Below are positions 49,915 to 62,690 of a stretch of 64,000 nt of DNA, piece after piece. Source of the stretch: Dioscorea cayenensis subsp. rotundata (lineage: Eukaryota > Streptophyta > Magnoliopsida > Dioscoreales > Dioscoreaceae). The stretch is taken from assembly GCF_009730915.1 (NCBI RefSeq), contig NC_052476.1, forward strand, positions 19,201,257 to 19,265,256, given 5' to 3'. Made by a program: the position numbers and the translations under genes. How positions within the stretch are numbered: position 1 is the stretch's first letter; each line of letters opens with the position of its first letter. Below the pieces are notes generated by a model. That model searched no databases. It was not told where the DNA came from and saw nothing but the letters and a program-made list of their open reading frames with translations.

Positions 49915-51745
49915 TAACAACGCCCCTTCCGTATATCCCGCAAATGCACCGGTTTGTCGAAGTAATTAAATCCCAAATGAGTGGGGTATCGTATCTACAG
50001 GAAGTGGGGAATAAAAACACTTAAATTGTTTCTTAACTAAGTGAAAGATGTATAGTGATATGTGTGACAAGATGTGAAATAACAAAAGTAAAAGAAAAAG
50101 AAAAAGAGCACAAGTAAAGGAGAAGGTAAGGCAATCGATATAAATGGGGTACCTGGATATTGTTCCGACTAGGACAATCATTTCAAATGCAAGAACCCTC
50201 TATTGTACTTTCTAACTGATGCAATAATAAGTCGTGGAGATCCTTAAATACATGGTCCCAAATCTAAGGTCAACCATGCCTAACTCTATACATGTCTCAG
50301 AGGAGAAATTGAATAACCTCTTAACCTCGCACTCGTATAGATGTAGACCTAACCCTTTGGTCCATGTGGAAGGTCCCTAGCCACAATTAAGACCTAGGTG
50401 CTAAAATCACTTCAACGCTTCACTCCGTTGCACCCGCAACTAAGCCCCAGCGGAAGGTCATCCTTTAGCCCATTCACTCTACTATTACGGCAAAGAACTT
50501 GAGGAAACGAAGGTAGAATAAATCACACCGGAGGGGAAAGGGGACGCTCTGCTACCTCTCGACTCACCCTCTCAACCCTCTCCAATCTATCTTTGTCTAA
50601 CTCTCGTAGTGTGTCACTGACTCACAAGGGTTACCAACAAGAACTCTCAACCCTAGTGTCACTCTAAGAGAGTACTCATACAATCAAGCATTTCTGATTG
50701 GAACTCAAATAAAACATCAATTAATTGAAAGCATAATAAAGAGGTTCAATGAAACAAATATATCCTAGGGTTCACTAATACCCAAGTACCCACTAGGGGG
50801 TTTAGTTCTACATGGAGCTAATTACAATCAATGAAATCAAATGTAAAATCAAAAAATCCATGGAAAACCCCCTCAATAGTCATGGCAATGGTCTTGTGGA
50901 GAGTCTTCTACTCGTCCAAAGGTCCTTTGTCCGGCTTAGGATACACTTCATCGGATCGGTGCCAACGAAAGCTCTCCCACTAACCTTCTTCCACACAGAG
51001 TGCGATGTTAGAACCGTAGAACCTCTCTGAATCCCTAGCCAATACCTCTCAAAACCCTAGCCGCCGCTCTCTCTCAAGTTGGGGAAAGATGGAGAAAAGA
51101 ATTCTGAAATCGGGGCTGAAATCGATCTTAAATAGGGCTGGAATCGGAATCTACACATCCATGTGGGCGCCCCTATGGATTTTTCACACGGGCGTGTGGA
51201 ATTTCCACACACCTATGTGGATTCTCTGTTTTAATCCTTCTTCGGCCAACTGTGAACAGTACCTGCTACATTGTTTGCTACAGTATTTGCTATAATACCC
51301 TGCTACAGTATCGGCCTAAAACACTCCTGAATCCATGTTTTCATCGAGGTAACGTAAATGGGCACACTTTTACGCTGTAGATTACTTTGCTTCTTCAATA
51401 ATGGACATGTTGGTGTAGATGTTGCTATATATGCACAGGCTGGAATGCTTGAATGTCACTGCCCTTGTGCCCCTCCAAATCGTTGTGCTTACTTGAATAT
51501 GAGGAGGTTGGCACACATTCCTGCATTTCGAACCCGACTTATATCTTTGCGCTTAAACCTTCACGAGATTTCCTCCAAATGGTGCATTTACGAACCACAT
51601 TTGTTTCTTTCTCTAATATTCGGCCTCACAACCCTATATGCATGAAAGTAACATAAATACACACATATTAGTGTTAAAACCCTCTAAAAGTAATGCTCAT
51701 CATAAGAAAGAACACTTTGTATTCTTATCGCACAAGCACTTATCA
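49915..51745 (-). mobile_element. Solo LTR L4
   Basis: 1831 bp. Minus-strand start TGATAAGTGCTTGTG, same subfamily as L2. The flanks CCGGT and TCGGC differ by two transitions and may be a decayed TSD. Carries a paired 'ccacac...gtgtgg' motif region at about 51165-51230. Confidence 0.75.
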
Positions 51746-52087
51746 TCGGCTGAGCCAAGCCTTTCACTATTCTTGCTTTGCACGCAATGGGGTTATTCAC
51801 TCTGCAAGGTGTCAACGATAATAACCTCCTCATCATGAACTATGTGACTCAGTCTAGCAGTTTGGTACCCAGTCTTCCCAAATCAATGCTAATTCAACTT
51901 TGTCCGATGGTTCTCCATTTGATCGATGGTTGATGAGGGGTTTATAGAAAGTTACAGACCACTGTGAAGCCTACTTTGTTGGATCTTCATCACTTACACG
52001 CAATGTTGGAGTAGATACTACTGATTTAGAGGACCACTTTGTCGATTCTAGAAACACTTCAATAGTTACAGATATCCAAGGCACTCA
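51746..52087 (+). mobile_element. Athila-like internal DNA between two solo LTRs
   Basis: Joins 49914 on the left and 54187 on the right once the two LTRs are removed. No intact frame. Confidence 0.5.
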
Positions 52088-54181
52088 TGTCATACCCCAA
52101 CTCTAGTCTGGCAAGTGGCAATCACCACGGTAAGAAGGAGTAGACCCTACAGCGTCCCATCTCCTAATCACCGTAAGGCTCAAAACAACCCTGCTAACAT
52201 AACTTACTAAAGAAAGAAGCCAATAACAACAACAGAACCAGCCAGGGTTCCAACAATAACCAAAAAGTACAAATACAAAAGACAGGACAAAAATCAAGTC
52301 CAGTGGATCTATAAAGTTTGCATGCACGCTACAAACTAACCTAGACAAGTAGAAAAGATAGGCTAGTCTACTACTTATCTAGCACAATCCAGTCCAACAT
52401 CGCAGTCTAATTGAGAAGAAAAGAGAGTAGTGAGTAACAGGTGTTATCCAGTGAGTGGTGTCAGCATAGATATAACAGAGTAATAGAGTATTTCAAATAG
52501 TAGTAACCACAGATAATAAAATATAAAATTAATTCCAAGTATTCAACAAATTAACAGATAACACAATGGGTCAAAAATAGTGCAGGTAAGTAACATTTTC
52601 CAACACATTGAGCACTGCTCAAAATACAGGTTAGCCTTAAATAATTCCCAAGCTAATCATGGCCATGACTAGCTACGGGACCACCAATGTGTTTTAAGAC
52701 TTTTAAAATTCACAATATTGCCTTCCTTGATGTTGGCCATTGAGATTCCCATATGGTGACCCTGGGTTTCTCACATAAAAGACCCCCTGTTAATGGCTCT
52801 GCGCACCTCTTGACCAGGGTAAACTCAGGGTTGACCACACTGCCTCCCATTAGGCCGGACTGTGGAACCTCACACTGTATTGTCGGACTAAAGTCCACTA
52901 TTACCATCAAAATCCAAATGTCACAATGCAATTCTTTCCAATTCCAACTCAAGGAATCAAGCATACCATATTTAAATATAGGAATATACATCAAACCATA
53001 TTTCAATTGCATGTAAATACATTTACATGTAAACATGTTTCTTTCAAGATAAATAAGAATAAGTATACTAGAATCATTTTTTCCAAATAACTCCAAGCTC
53101 ATAATATATATATATATATAGCAAATGAAATCTGATTTACCATTGAATTTATGATATAAAACATATAAATAAATACTATAATACTCTTATTAAATCTATA
53201 CAATTAACAATTAAACCACTCACTGAACCTGTCGTCTCTCCTAGAGACGCGCTCAAGGATCGGCGATATCCTTCCCCTTGAAGGATGCGTCGCCACCTAG
53301 AATCAAGCAGGGAATCTAAGAACCAATGAACACAAGAATGAAAACTAAAATGCGTGTGAAAGCAAGGTTACATGTCGACCATATAACGCTATGGTAAAAC
53401 GACATCATTTTGGACCCCAAACGACCTCAAGCTGAAGTAAAACTAGTTCCAATGGATTCCAAGTAAGAAGGGCTTTGATTTAGACCAAAGGAATACAAGA
53501 AAAGGCCAAACTTTTTTTGTGATACAGTAATTTCGTTTGCTATAGTAACCACGAATTTACTACAGTGGCCGGACCTTGTTCAATGGTTTCTTGCTGATTT
53601 ACAACACCAAATCATGAAATTTCTTGACAAACATACACACAAATGAATCACAAGATCGAAGGCTTCGATTTAACCCAAAAAAACAACTCAAACCAACGTT
53701 TATTTTTAGGGTTTCAAGGTTTTTCAAAAATGATTAAATATGAAGAAAATACAAAGAAAAAACCTTGGATCGAAGCCTTACCAAGCTCAGGAGAATGAGA
53801 GAAAGAAAGTAAAGGCGTTGATTCGCTGAAAAAGCTCATCGACAAATTTTTTTTCGAAACAAGGTATTCGGCCGAATCAGGAAGAAGGAATGAAAACAAG
53901 AAGAAGAGAAGAAAATGAGAAACAAAGCCACGTTTCTTCTCTTATCCTCTCATTTTCATATTTTCAATTTTTTTAAATAAGGAAAATCACCAAAATGCCC
54001 TTAATAATAGAAAATAGAAAGTCCAAAATACCATTTTCCCCTAGTTTTTGGCTAGTTTTCACACACAACCTACTGTGCAATCATGCAAGGATGCCACTAG
54101 TGTTAAATGACCAACTTACCCCTAATGCATGCACAAGAATTGAGAAAGGCCTGAGGTAAAAAATTAGGACAGGGTACCATA
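52088..54181 (-). mobile_element. Solo LTR of a third gypsy family
   Basis: 2094 bp flanked by the TSD ACTCA (52083-52087, 54182-54186). It starts TGTCATACCCCAAC on the plus strand (the usual LTR 3' end GGGGTATGACA reversed), hence minus orientation. Frames of 130 and 94 codons at 52.7-53.1 kb, on opposite strands, are chance. A short (TA)n lies at about 53105. Confidence 0.75.
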
Positions 54182-54186
54182 ACTCA

Positions 54187-55260
54187 AGATGCCACAGAGA
54201 TGTATTCTGCCTTTGGAATTTTGAGTTGTTCATTTTAAGAGCGGTATCATCATTCTCCATGTCCAGGGAAGCTCTAATAACTCTTCTCAATTTATTCTAT
54301 TATCTTCTTTTATTTGTTTGTGTGCTTACATGGTGTACATTGAGGATAATGTAATGTTCAAGTGTGGAGGAGGGTTATCTTTGTATCCATCGTGATGATA
54401 CATGACTTAGGATGATCTATGACTTATTGCTAAGGATTCACAAGAATAGGGGTGACATTAGAGCTAGTGTAGTTTGTTGTGTAAAGTGTTGTTGTTTCAT
54501 CAATGCTTCGAAAACCCTTTCTAGGAAAGGTTATAATTTATAGACCATTTCATTCTTGAGTTTCAAAAAAAAAAAAATGAAAGAGAACTCGTTTTTTTTT
54601 AGTTGTTGGAAAGTCAGATTTGAATAAATGCCTTACTGACGGTTATAAATAGTTTGTGCAAAAGATGGTAGCAAGAGCTATCTTCTTTTGAAGTGTGAAA
54701 GCTACCCTTGAGTAGTTGGATCTTGGGATTTACCATTGTTCACTTGATGACCTACTAAGGGAAAGGGCTACCTCTAGGGATTATGAAGCTACTACCCACT
54801 TACTTAGTTTGGAAATAAGGTCTGTTGAACTAGTTTTCTTCTCCATGGAACATGGGCATATTCCTAGGATGAACGCACACACACACACACGGGGAGTATG
54901 GAGTATTGGGTGAATCTATCTCTTGAGGAATCAACTGTTCACGCATTAGTCTCTAATGTTCCTTTGCTGTCTTTGAATTCCTTATCTTTTATGAGATTCA
55001 AGGTCATACACTCATCTTCTTTCCTTGTGAGCTGAGTGTTTGCTTGAGGATAAGCAAAGGTTTAAGTGTGTGGGTATCTGATGAGTGCAAATTACATAGA
55101 TATTTTCTATACCCTATTATGTGTTTTACTTGTCCTTTTAATATGTTTTTATGTCACGAGCTTGACGTACTTGATGCTTACCTCAAGGTGGTTCATAAAG
55201 CCAAGATGTCCTCTTACCTAAAACTTTAAAGCATGATGAATATAAATTTTAGAAATTAGA
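54187..55260 (+). mobile_element. 3' end of an Athila-like element: spacer, PPT and LTR start
   Basis: Non-coding internal DNA ending in a polypurine-like tract (GCAAAGGTTTAAGTGTGTGG, 55055-55074), then TGATGAGTGCAAATTAC at 55077, a plausible 3' LTR start. The LTR is lost after about 55260. Confidence 0.6.
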
Positions 55261-55421
55261 GGTAGAGTGATAGAACTTGATACACAAGGGGTGGGTAGTC
55301 AAATTTACAGGAGAGGTCACAGGGGCATCCCATGCACTTATGGTGTACAGTGTGGGTACTTTATTTCTTTGGATTCACAGGGGAAGTCACAGGGGCATCC
55401 CCGGCAATGGCGCTGAAAACT
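55261..55421. repeat. Rearranged junction with a duplicated segment and a PBS relic
   Basis: 'gtcacaggggcatccc' occurs twice (about 55318 and 55386). 55397-55415 (CCCCGGCAATGGCGCT) resembles the 3' end of plant tRNA-Asp, the primer site of the minus-strand element whose LTR is L6. Confidence 0.6.
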
Positions 55422-57146
55422 TTACACACGCTCACGTGTATACCGCAAGTGCACAGGTGTCAAAATAATAAAGTACCCAAGGGGTGGGTAGTCGAATCTA
55501 CAGGGAATAGACTCTACAAACACGTAGTGTTGCTAATTAGCTAAGGTTATGATCAATTGGTGATTATTTTTAAGACGTTAATGAAATAACAATGACAAGA
55601 AAATAAGTAAAGGTTAAAGAGGAAGAACCACTAATGATAAAGCGGGATACTTAAACAGTGCTCCCCTAGGATAATTGTTTCAAGTGCAAGACTAATATTA
55701 TGCTTCTATAATTGAGATTTAAAGAGTCCTGGAAATCCAAAAGTACACAGTCCCAAATATAAGGTTAACTATAACTAGACTTCTATATATGCCCCGGCGG
55801 AAAGGAATACTCTCAACATCTCATACTGCGTGGGACTGCTTGGGGTTCTAGGGACTCTAAGTGATAAACCCTATTCCGAAATTTAGAGCTACCCTTTGGT
55901 CCAGGCGAAAAACCCCTAATCACAACTAAGCCCCAGCGGAAAGGATCTCTCACCACTTCACTCTATTGTGCCTGCACAATTAAGCCTTAGTGGAGGAGAT
56001 CAATCAACACTTCACTCTATTGTGATTGCAAAGAACTCTTAGAATGTGAAGGAAGGATAAATCACATCGGAAGGGAAAGGGGACACTCCGCTATCTCTCG
56101 ATTCACCCTCTCAACCCTCTTCAATTTTGCTAAGTCTAACCCTAATGGTGATTGATGGATTCTTAACCCTAGTGTCACTCTAAAGGAAAATTAAACCATA
56201 AGAATTCAAGATTGAAACTCGATTAAAAACTCAATTGCAAGTAACATAATAAAAGTCAATGAAACAAAATCATCCTAGGGTTTACAAGTTCAAGCACCCA
56301 CTAGGGGTTTAGCTCTCCATGGAGCAATACAAGATCAAAGAAAAAATCACAGATGAAAGCAAACTATTCATAAGAATACCCTCTTGTTGTCCACGATGAT
56401 GGTCTCCAAGAGCTTCTTCTTCTTCTCCAACGACTCCTCCATCTAGCCTAAGGCACACCTCGCCGAAACAATGCCGTCAAAAGCTCCTCTAATAACTTTC
56501 CTTCGAAGGAAATCGATGTTGAATGGACCAAAAACACTCCAAAACCTAGCAAAACCTTATCCAAACCCTAGTCGTGTTCTCTCCAAAAAATAAGAAAAAG
56601 ACTCCCCAAATAACTCTTCGAGGTGCTATTTATAATGCTAAAATCAGAATTTCACACACCCGTATGGATTTTCCACACGAGCATGTGGATTCTCTGATTT
56701 TTCTAAATTTTGCATTTTATGAATAGTAACAGCCACAATACCCATGAACAGTACTTTGTTATAATAACTAATACTATGATCCTAAATGCTTTCTCTTCCA
56801 TTGAAGGCACACGGTTGGGCACATACCCGTGCTGTAGGTCATGTCAAATGATGCTCTCGAAAAGTTTGCACAAGCTTGAACATGAGTTTGTACAAGCTTG
56901 AACATGAGTTTGTGACTGCCTCATGTATTTGATCACGGCTCATGTCTTGACACTTATTCCGCATTAGAGAATCCTCAAAAATTGCATTCATGACCTATAT
57001 TCGCTTCCTTTCTTCTTATACTGCCTCCACAACCTTGAATGCACATAAGAACACAAAAACACACAAATGAGCCATAAAACCTGATAAAAGTAATGCTCAT
57101 TATAAGTAAGGCATGCTCAATAATATGCATACATAAGCACTTATCA
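55422..57146 (-). mobile_element. 5' LTR (L6) of a minus-strand gypsy element
   Basis: About 1725 bp, minus-strand TGATAAGTGCTTATG at 57146 down to the tRNA-Asp PBS. Internal DNA beyond the PBS is only about 100 bp before rearrangement. Same subfamily as L1. Confidence 0.75.
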
Positions 57147-57847
57147 ACACACCCATGCTTAGAAGCACAGTTAGAAGCATGGGCATGTTGAACCCCTGTG
57201 TGTTTTACTAAAGTCTGCACAAAAATGAGAAGCACGATTTTACTATCCCTAGCACCATCATGTTGAGGGACAACTGTCGGTAAGCATGGGCGTGCTTACT
57301 CTAGTGCATTTTACTAGAAACCTCACAAGAATATCAGCATGGTCACTATGCTCCTAGCATGAGCGTGCTCTCCAAGCACTGATAGTAAGCATGAGCATGC
57401 TTACCCCGTATAATTTACTGGTTTTGTGCCAAAATCAATTCCCAAGATCTGGAGCCAAGCACAGTCATTAGCACGCCAATCAGGAAAGGCGTGCTTAAAT
57501 CTAGAAAGGGTTATTTAAGCCCTAAGATTAGATTTTAAGGGGATCATCTTCTCTCTTTCTAGAGGTGCAGGTTAGGACAGCCATTGGTACCATTTAGGGC
57601 CGGATCTGGAGTAGAGACAACCATGGAAATGAGGATCATCGGTGATTACCACTGTCATGACTTCTTTGACATGACTATGAAGCTATAAGGGGGTTTAATT
57701 GGCAAGTTCTATTTCTCTTATTGCTTTCCTATGTTTGTTTGTAAGAATATGAGGGGCTAACAGTCTTTCAGTACCCCGGATCATAATTCTTGACTTCTAA
57801 TGCTTTGATTTTAGTGATATTGATTCTTAAGTTTCCTTGTGGTCTCC
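57147..57847 (+). mobile_element. Outer LTR-F, left part
   Basis: Continues at 62232 once L7 is removed. Contains repeated 'agcatgggcgtgctt' style palindromes (57150-57500) and a Pol II leader-like region. The left end is cut by L6. Confidence 0.5.
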
Positions 57848-58461
57848 TGATAAGTGCTTGAGTAGACATATTTCTCTATATGTTTTACACACATTAAGTA
57901 TCATTTTTACCATGGTTTATGTCTCATAACTATAGTAAATCATTGTAGTAGTACTGTAGGCAAAACACTGTTTATACGACCATGTGAAATGTTCATGAGG
58001 TTGCGTGGGCAGTTTTCCAGCCCGCACGGTCTCGTGGAGACATGTGACAGATGTGATTTTTTACTATAAATAACCATTTTGCCCTATTCTTTGGAGACTT
58101 TTTGCTAGCTTTTGAAAGACAAAGTGGCTAGGGTTTTGAGAGGAGGTCTTTGGTGAATTTAGAGGTGTTCTTCACCAACTTTGATAGATCTTTTTTCATC
58201 CTAGCATCAAGGGAGCCTTCGGCGACCTAGCTTCGGAGAGGGATCCTTCAAGACGTTGAGCAACCCATCAAGGTTATCATAACGAATTCAAGGCGGTTTT
58301 ATTCCATGGTTTTTATTGATTTCCATTGCATTATTATTTACTTTGTAATTTGCCCCATGGAGGGCTAAACCCTAGTAGGTATTTGGGCATATGAACCCTA
58401 AGATCTTATCTTTGTATTAGCTTTCTTTATGTTTTCTAGTAAATCCGAGTTTAATTGAGTT

Positions 58462-59860
58462 CCCGCGGGTTGTTTTCAAGTTTAAAGGCTTTCAAATGTT
58501 CCCGCTGGTTGTTTTTAGTATTGCTTGGTAAACTACCCGGGGAACGTTCAAAAGTTACCTTAGCAAGCTGTCCAACTTGGGTTTCAATAGATAGAATGGA
58601 AGCTTGGACATTTCTCAACACTGTGCCAAACTCATCAAGCTGTGTGTTTACACTTAGAAACTTTGCTTCCCTGTTGATCATGAATTTAGCTAGAACGTCT
58701 TCAGTGGTGTACTTTCTCTCTTGTTATGGAGAAGCTTGATATTGATTTCCTTGAGGTGGTGGAGGCTTTTGTTGTGGTTGGCTTTGGTTCCAAGATAAAT
58801 TTGGGTGGTTCCTCCACCCCGGGTTATAGGTGTTACCATAAGGATTTCCCGGTCCTCTTGGTCCTCCACTGCCATAATCTACTGTCTCAAATGGTTTCAG
58901 AGAAGTAACAAGAATGGGGCATTGCATTGTTGTGTGCCCGGCACCACATGTCTCACATAACATAACAGCCCCAGAATTTGAGCTTGAACCCATCATGAAC
59001 TGATCAAGTCTTTTCGCCAATGCATCAACCTTTGCAACAAGACTGGTGTTATCATTCACTTCGTCAATACCCACTACCCTTGGTGCTTTCTGTCATGTGC
59101 TCCAATGATACTCATTACTTGCCATGTCTTTAATGAGTTTCTCGGCATCTTCGGGGTATTTATTTCTTAGGAAACCCCCTATCGTGGAATCAATAAGCTA
59201 TTGAGTTTGGCAATTCAGACTATTATATAGCATTTGTACTCTCATCCATGAAGAGAAACCATGGCGTGGGCATTTCCTCAAAAGGTCTTTGAACCTTTCA
59301 TGGGCTTCAAAGAGTGTTTCTGAATCACCTTGCCTGAAGGAAGAAATTTCTTACCTTAGTTTGGCCACCTTGCTTGGTGGGAAGTATCTAGCAAGGAACT
59401 TCTCCACCATTTCTTTCCATGTGGTAATCGACCCGGGACCCAAGGAAGTAAGCCATCTGTATGATACTCCTCTTAAACTGAATGGAAATAATCTCAATCT
59501 AACGGCATCATCTGATACTAAGTTAATCTTGAAGATAGAGCAGATTTGAAGGAAACTAGATAGGTGAGCATGTGTGTTTTCATTAGCTAACCCACCAAAC
59601 TCCACTGAATTCTGAACCATCCCGATTGTGCTTATCTTAATTTCAAAGTTATTTGCTGGCACTGTCATTGATTGTACACTAAACTCTTCACTAGTGAACT
59701 GTGGCCTCTCATAGTCGGATAAAATTCTTCTAGGCTTGGCCATAACTGATGGTTCACTAGATTCAACATTAATTTCTTGTTGTCTTGAACTCTTAGCCCC
59801 TTCTCTAAATCTTTGATACAATGTCCTCTCAATCTCATGGTCAGTCTCTACAAAGTTTGC
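58462..59860 (-). pseudogene. Gypsy/Athila gag remnant
   Basis: Three readable blocks in order. At 59850-59351, after DHEIERTLYQRFREG, the capsid region shows LRLFPFSLRGVSYRWLTSLG and ITTWKEMVEKFLARYFPPSK. At 59074-58724 a Gly/Pro/Gln-rich segment follows a single CETCGAGHTTMQC zinc-knuckle-like motif. At 58681-58462 the text IETQVGQLAKV and SPGSLPSNT leads towards the usual gag-protease junction. Between blocks 1 and 2 (59345-59080) the frame is shifted and has stops, but ERFKDLLRKCPRHGF type text can still be read. Gag packages the element RNA into particles; this copy is dead. Confidence 0.88.
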
Positions 59861-60067
59861 TTAACTTGCATGTGTCATAAGATATGTACCTTGCATAATA
59901 TATAAAGCCAAGAGTCAACACTTAAAAATTTTAAAAGATAGTAAGGAAAGAAGTAAGAAAATGAAGATAAATGTACACAAACAATAAATAAAAACACGAT
60001 GAATAAATAAACAAAACAATGGTCAAATCAACAAGCTCTAAGTTTTCTGAGTATTCCTCATGGGTAC

Positions 60068-60086
60068 CCGGCAACGGCGACAAAAA
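60068..60086 (-). other. Primer binding site, tRNA-Asp type
   Basis: The plus strand CCCGGCAACGGCGAC matches the 3' end of plant tRNA-Asp(GTC), ending CCCGGCAACGGCGCCA, with one mismatch. It lies two bases from the LTR edge. Confidence 0.8.
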
Positions 60087-62231
60087 CTTGGTCGACTATC
60101 CCGCAAGTGCACGGGTCGTCAAGTAATAACTCTTGTGCGAACACGAGAGGGTCATATTCCCTAGGGCCAGAGAAGCTACTCTTAATTCCTCTTTGCATGT
60201 TGTTCAACCTGTAACTTCAATTGGTGCAGTAAAACTACTAATTAACAAATAAAACTCTACGAGAGTGTCTATAGCGAAGGCAAATATGGGCGATAATCAA
60301 GGAGAGGTAACGGTCACGGATGAGGATCACCTTGGGGCTACTAAAGTGCGAAGGATGCTATAACTATCATGCAATTTGTAGTTTGGACCAAGAAAATCCT
60401 AAGTTAGGTCAACCCGATGGTCATGGCAATTGACCCCTAATCCGGTATGAGTATTGATACGGAATTTTTTTGACCAAATCCTCCTATGATTGCAATAGGA
60501 ACAAGGGACTTCTTAATCTAGGGTCGAAACACAATTTAGGAACAACCCTAGAGTTTGAGGGGCACAAAATACCCGATGATCATAGCGTATTTGTACATGT
60601 ATCCCTTCCACACTCAGTGTGTCTAATACAAGGGTGATGGTCACACAACCTAGTATAACCTAGAAAATAATACATAGAGTTCTCATGCATATCAAAGCAC
60701 TAAAGTACACCAAGCATAGATCACAAACATACCAAATGCAATAAAATAAGTTAAAACATTCAACCTACACAAGTTCAACCCCAAGGTTTACCTACATCCG
60801 GTGACCTTGGGGTTTAGTTATTCATGCTAATTACATACACACTAGAATCCATGAAAACAACTAAAGAAAATGACATAAACTCCCTCAAGAATAAGAAGCC
60901 GAATGACGCTTGAGAAACCCCGTGGGGAAGCTCCTTTGTCATCTTCAACTTCCTACAAGTGTGCCCTAGGAGTGGATCTCGCCAAATCACACTCTCCTCA
61001 TAGATTCCCATCTTTGAAATGCCCTCTAAAGCCTTCTTCTACCTCGGATCAAAGGTGGTGGTGATGAGCTCCAAGAACAAGACTTCCTCCCTTTCATAAG
61101 ATGCCCTAAAGCTCCCTTTAAAAGATGATCTCGGGATGGTTTGCAGCCTGGCTCATAGTCAGTAAACAGGTCGTGAGGATCCTCAAGATTTTGCCAAACT
61201 TCCAATAAGATGCTATAGTAAACTGCTACAATGTTGCTTCTTCAGTCGCCATGTGGTTATCTTCACAGCTGTGAGGTTGCTCGTGAGGAATTCCAAACTT
61301 ATCTTTTTCATCAAATCTTCATGCTTTAGGCTGCTACAGTAGTGTTGCATTTCCTGGGACTCTAAAACGCCATTTTTAGTGTTGATTTCTTCTTGAATTG
61401 CATTGTCGAGATTACCTAGGCTTCTTTTATGCCTGTAACACAAAAGAAACCAATTAAACCATAAAATGGCATCGATTCATCAATAAATACACAAATCATA
61501 CATAACAAATACATATAAAATATATACATTTAGGCATTTATCAGAGGTCTCCATTAGGGTTAGAAATCCAAATTTGAAGAGGGTTGAGAGGATGAGTCAT
61601 AAGATAGTGGAGTGTCCACTTTCCCCTCTGATTAGTACATCCTATCTCTATACTCCCTAGGCTTTATGCAACCATATTTGTTATGAGGCCTGAGATTGAA
61701 AGATTTCTCTTCTGGAACCTTATAGGGGATAGGGATCTTTCACCTAGAAGTAGGGTTAGGTCAATCCTTAGGAATCGGGTGTACTCTTAGAAATCTCTAG
61801 AGTCCATTGCGGTCATATGTGGTGTAAAGTGTTGAGATTGAGCTATTTCTCTACTGGTACCTTGTAAAGGACTAGTATTGGTGGCCTAGAGGCAAGAACC
61901 GATTGTTCTTGGATTACCTCGACTCATTTAACTCAATTTAGAAACACATAGTAAGTCCTGCACTTCATTTTTTATCCTAGGGAGAGCATTACCTGGGTAC
62001 CTCATCTTTATTGATTGAGACTCCCCTTGTTTCTACCCTTCCTCACTTGCTTAAGACATTCATATTCTTGTGATTGAGTTCATTTCACCTAATCTTGATT
62101 CTGACTAGATTAATGAGAAGTAGTTACTACTAATACTTCCATTCCTTGTGGATTCGAATACCCAACTCATTAGGTACTTTATTATTTCAACACTCGTGCA
62201 CTTACAGTACACACACTCAAGAGGTGTGTCA

Positions 62232-62690
62232 TCTCCCTTTTGTTCATATTGCTTATCTTTCTATGTGTTGATTTCCTTAATGCTTGTATGTTACTAGCCT
62301 AATAATGGTCTTGTCGATAGCCGCATATGCGTTAATTTTCCGTTGTTATTTCCCCCGTTGGTTACCATTGCATTTTAAGTTGCTATTTAACTTTAGATTA
62401 ATTAATAAGTTAATCTAAGGTTAAATAGCAACTGAATTTGCTTGACCAGTCCTTGTAGACTGGTCAAACAAATTCACTTCAACCTAAAACCTTGTCTCTT
62501 TTCCATTCTCTATTCTTTTCTCATTTAGTAGATTAATTAATTCAAACCAATCTTTGAGTCGGCTAGATATTAGGAAATAAACAAGTATCAAGAGCTATAC
62601 CAGTCCCTGTGGATTCGACTACCCAATCCTATTGGGTTCACTTTACTATATGTATGACCCGTGCACTTGTGGATACGCAAGGGCGTATCA
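62232..62690 (+). mobile_element. Outer LTR-F, right part
   Basis: Ends with the family signature 'cccgtgcacttgtggatacg' and GGGCGTATCA at 62690. Contains two adjacent hairpins (62379-62476). No gene. Confidence 0.6.
62379..62476. repeat. Two adjacent near-perfect stem-loops
   Basis: Stem 1: 62379-62401 with 62410-62432, 22 of 23 paired, 8-nt loop. Stem 2: 62433-62451 with 62458-62476, 18 of 19 paired, 6-nt loop. No spacer separates the two. Confidence 0.9.

Larger units (their letters stand above)
58462..61543 (-). mobile_element. 5' part of an Athila-like element: LTR, PBS, gag
   Basis: Minus-strand order: LTR 61543-60089 (1455 bp, same family as the solo LTRs at 11163 and 46120), PBS, untranslated leader, gag, then an abrupt end at 58462 inside gag. 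No pol remains, so it is a truncated copy and gives the family identity of the solo LTRs. Confidence 0.85.
57848..62231 (+). mobile_element. Solo LTR L7, interrupted by a truncated Athila-like element
   Basis: TGATAAGTGCTTGAG at 57848 to GAGGTGTGTCA at 62231, with TSD TCTCC (57843-57847, 62232-62236). Comparison with L3 shows that the segment 58462-61543 is foreign and that about 110 bp of the LTR was lost at the insertion. Confidence 0.85.

Noticed and set aside
52710..53102. 130-codon minus-strand frame
   Set aside because: Inside the solo LTR at 52088-54181 and overlapped by an opposite-strand frame; no domain.
54081..54290. Short minus-strand frame spanning an LTR edge
   Set aside because: Crosses the LTR boundary at 54181, so it cannot be an ancestral gene; no motif.
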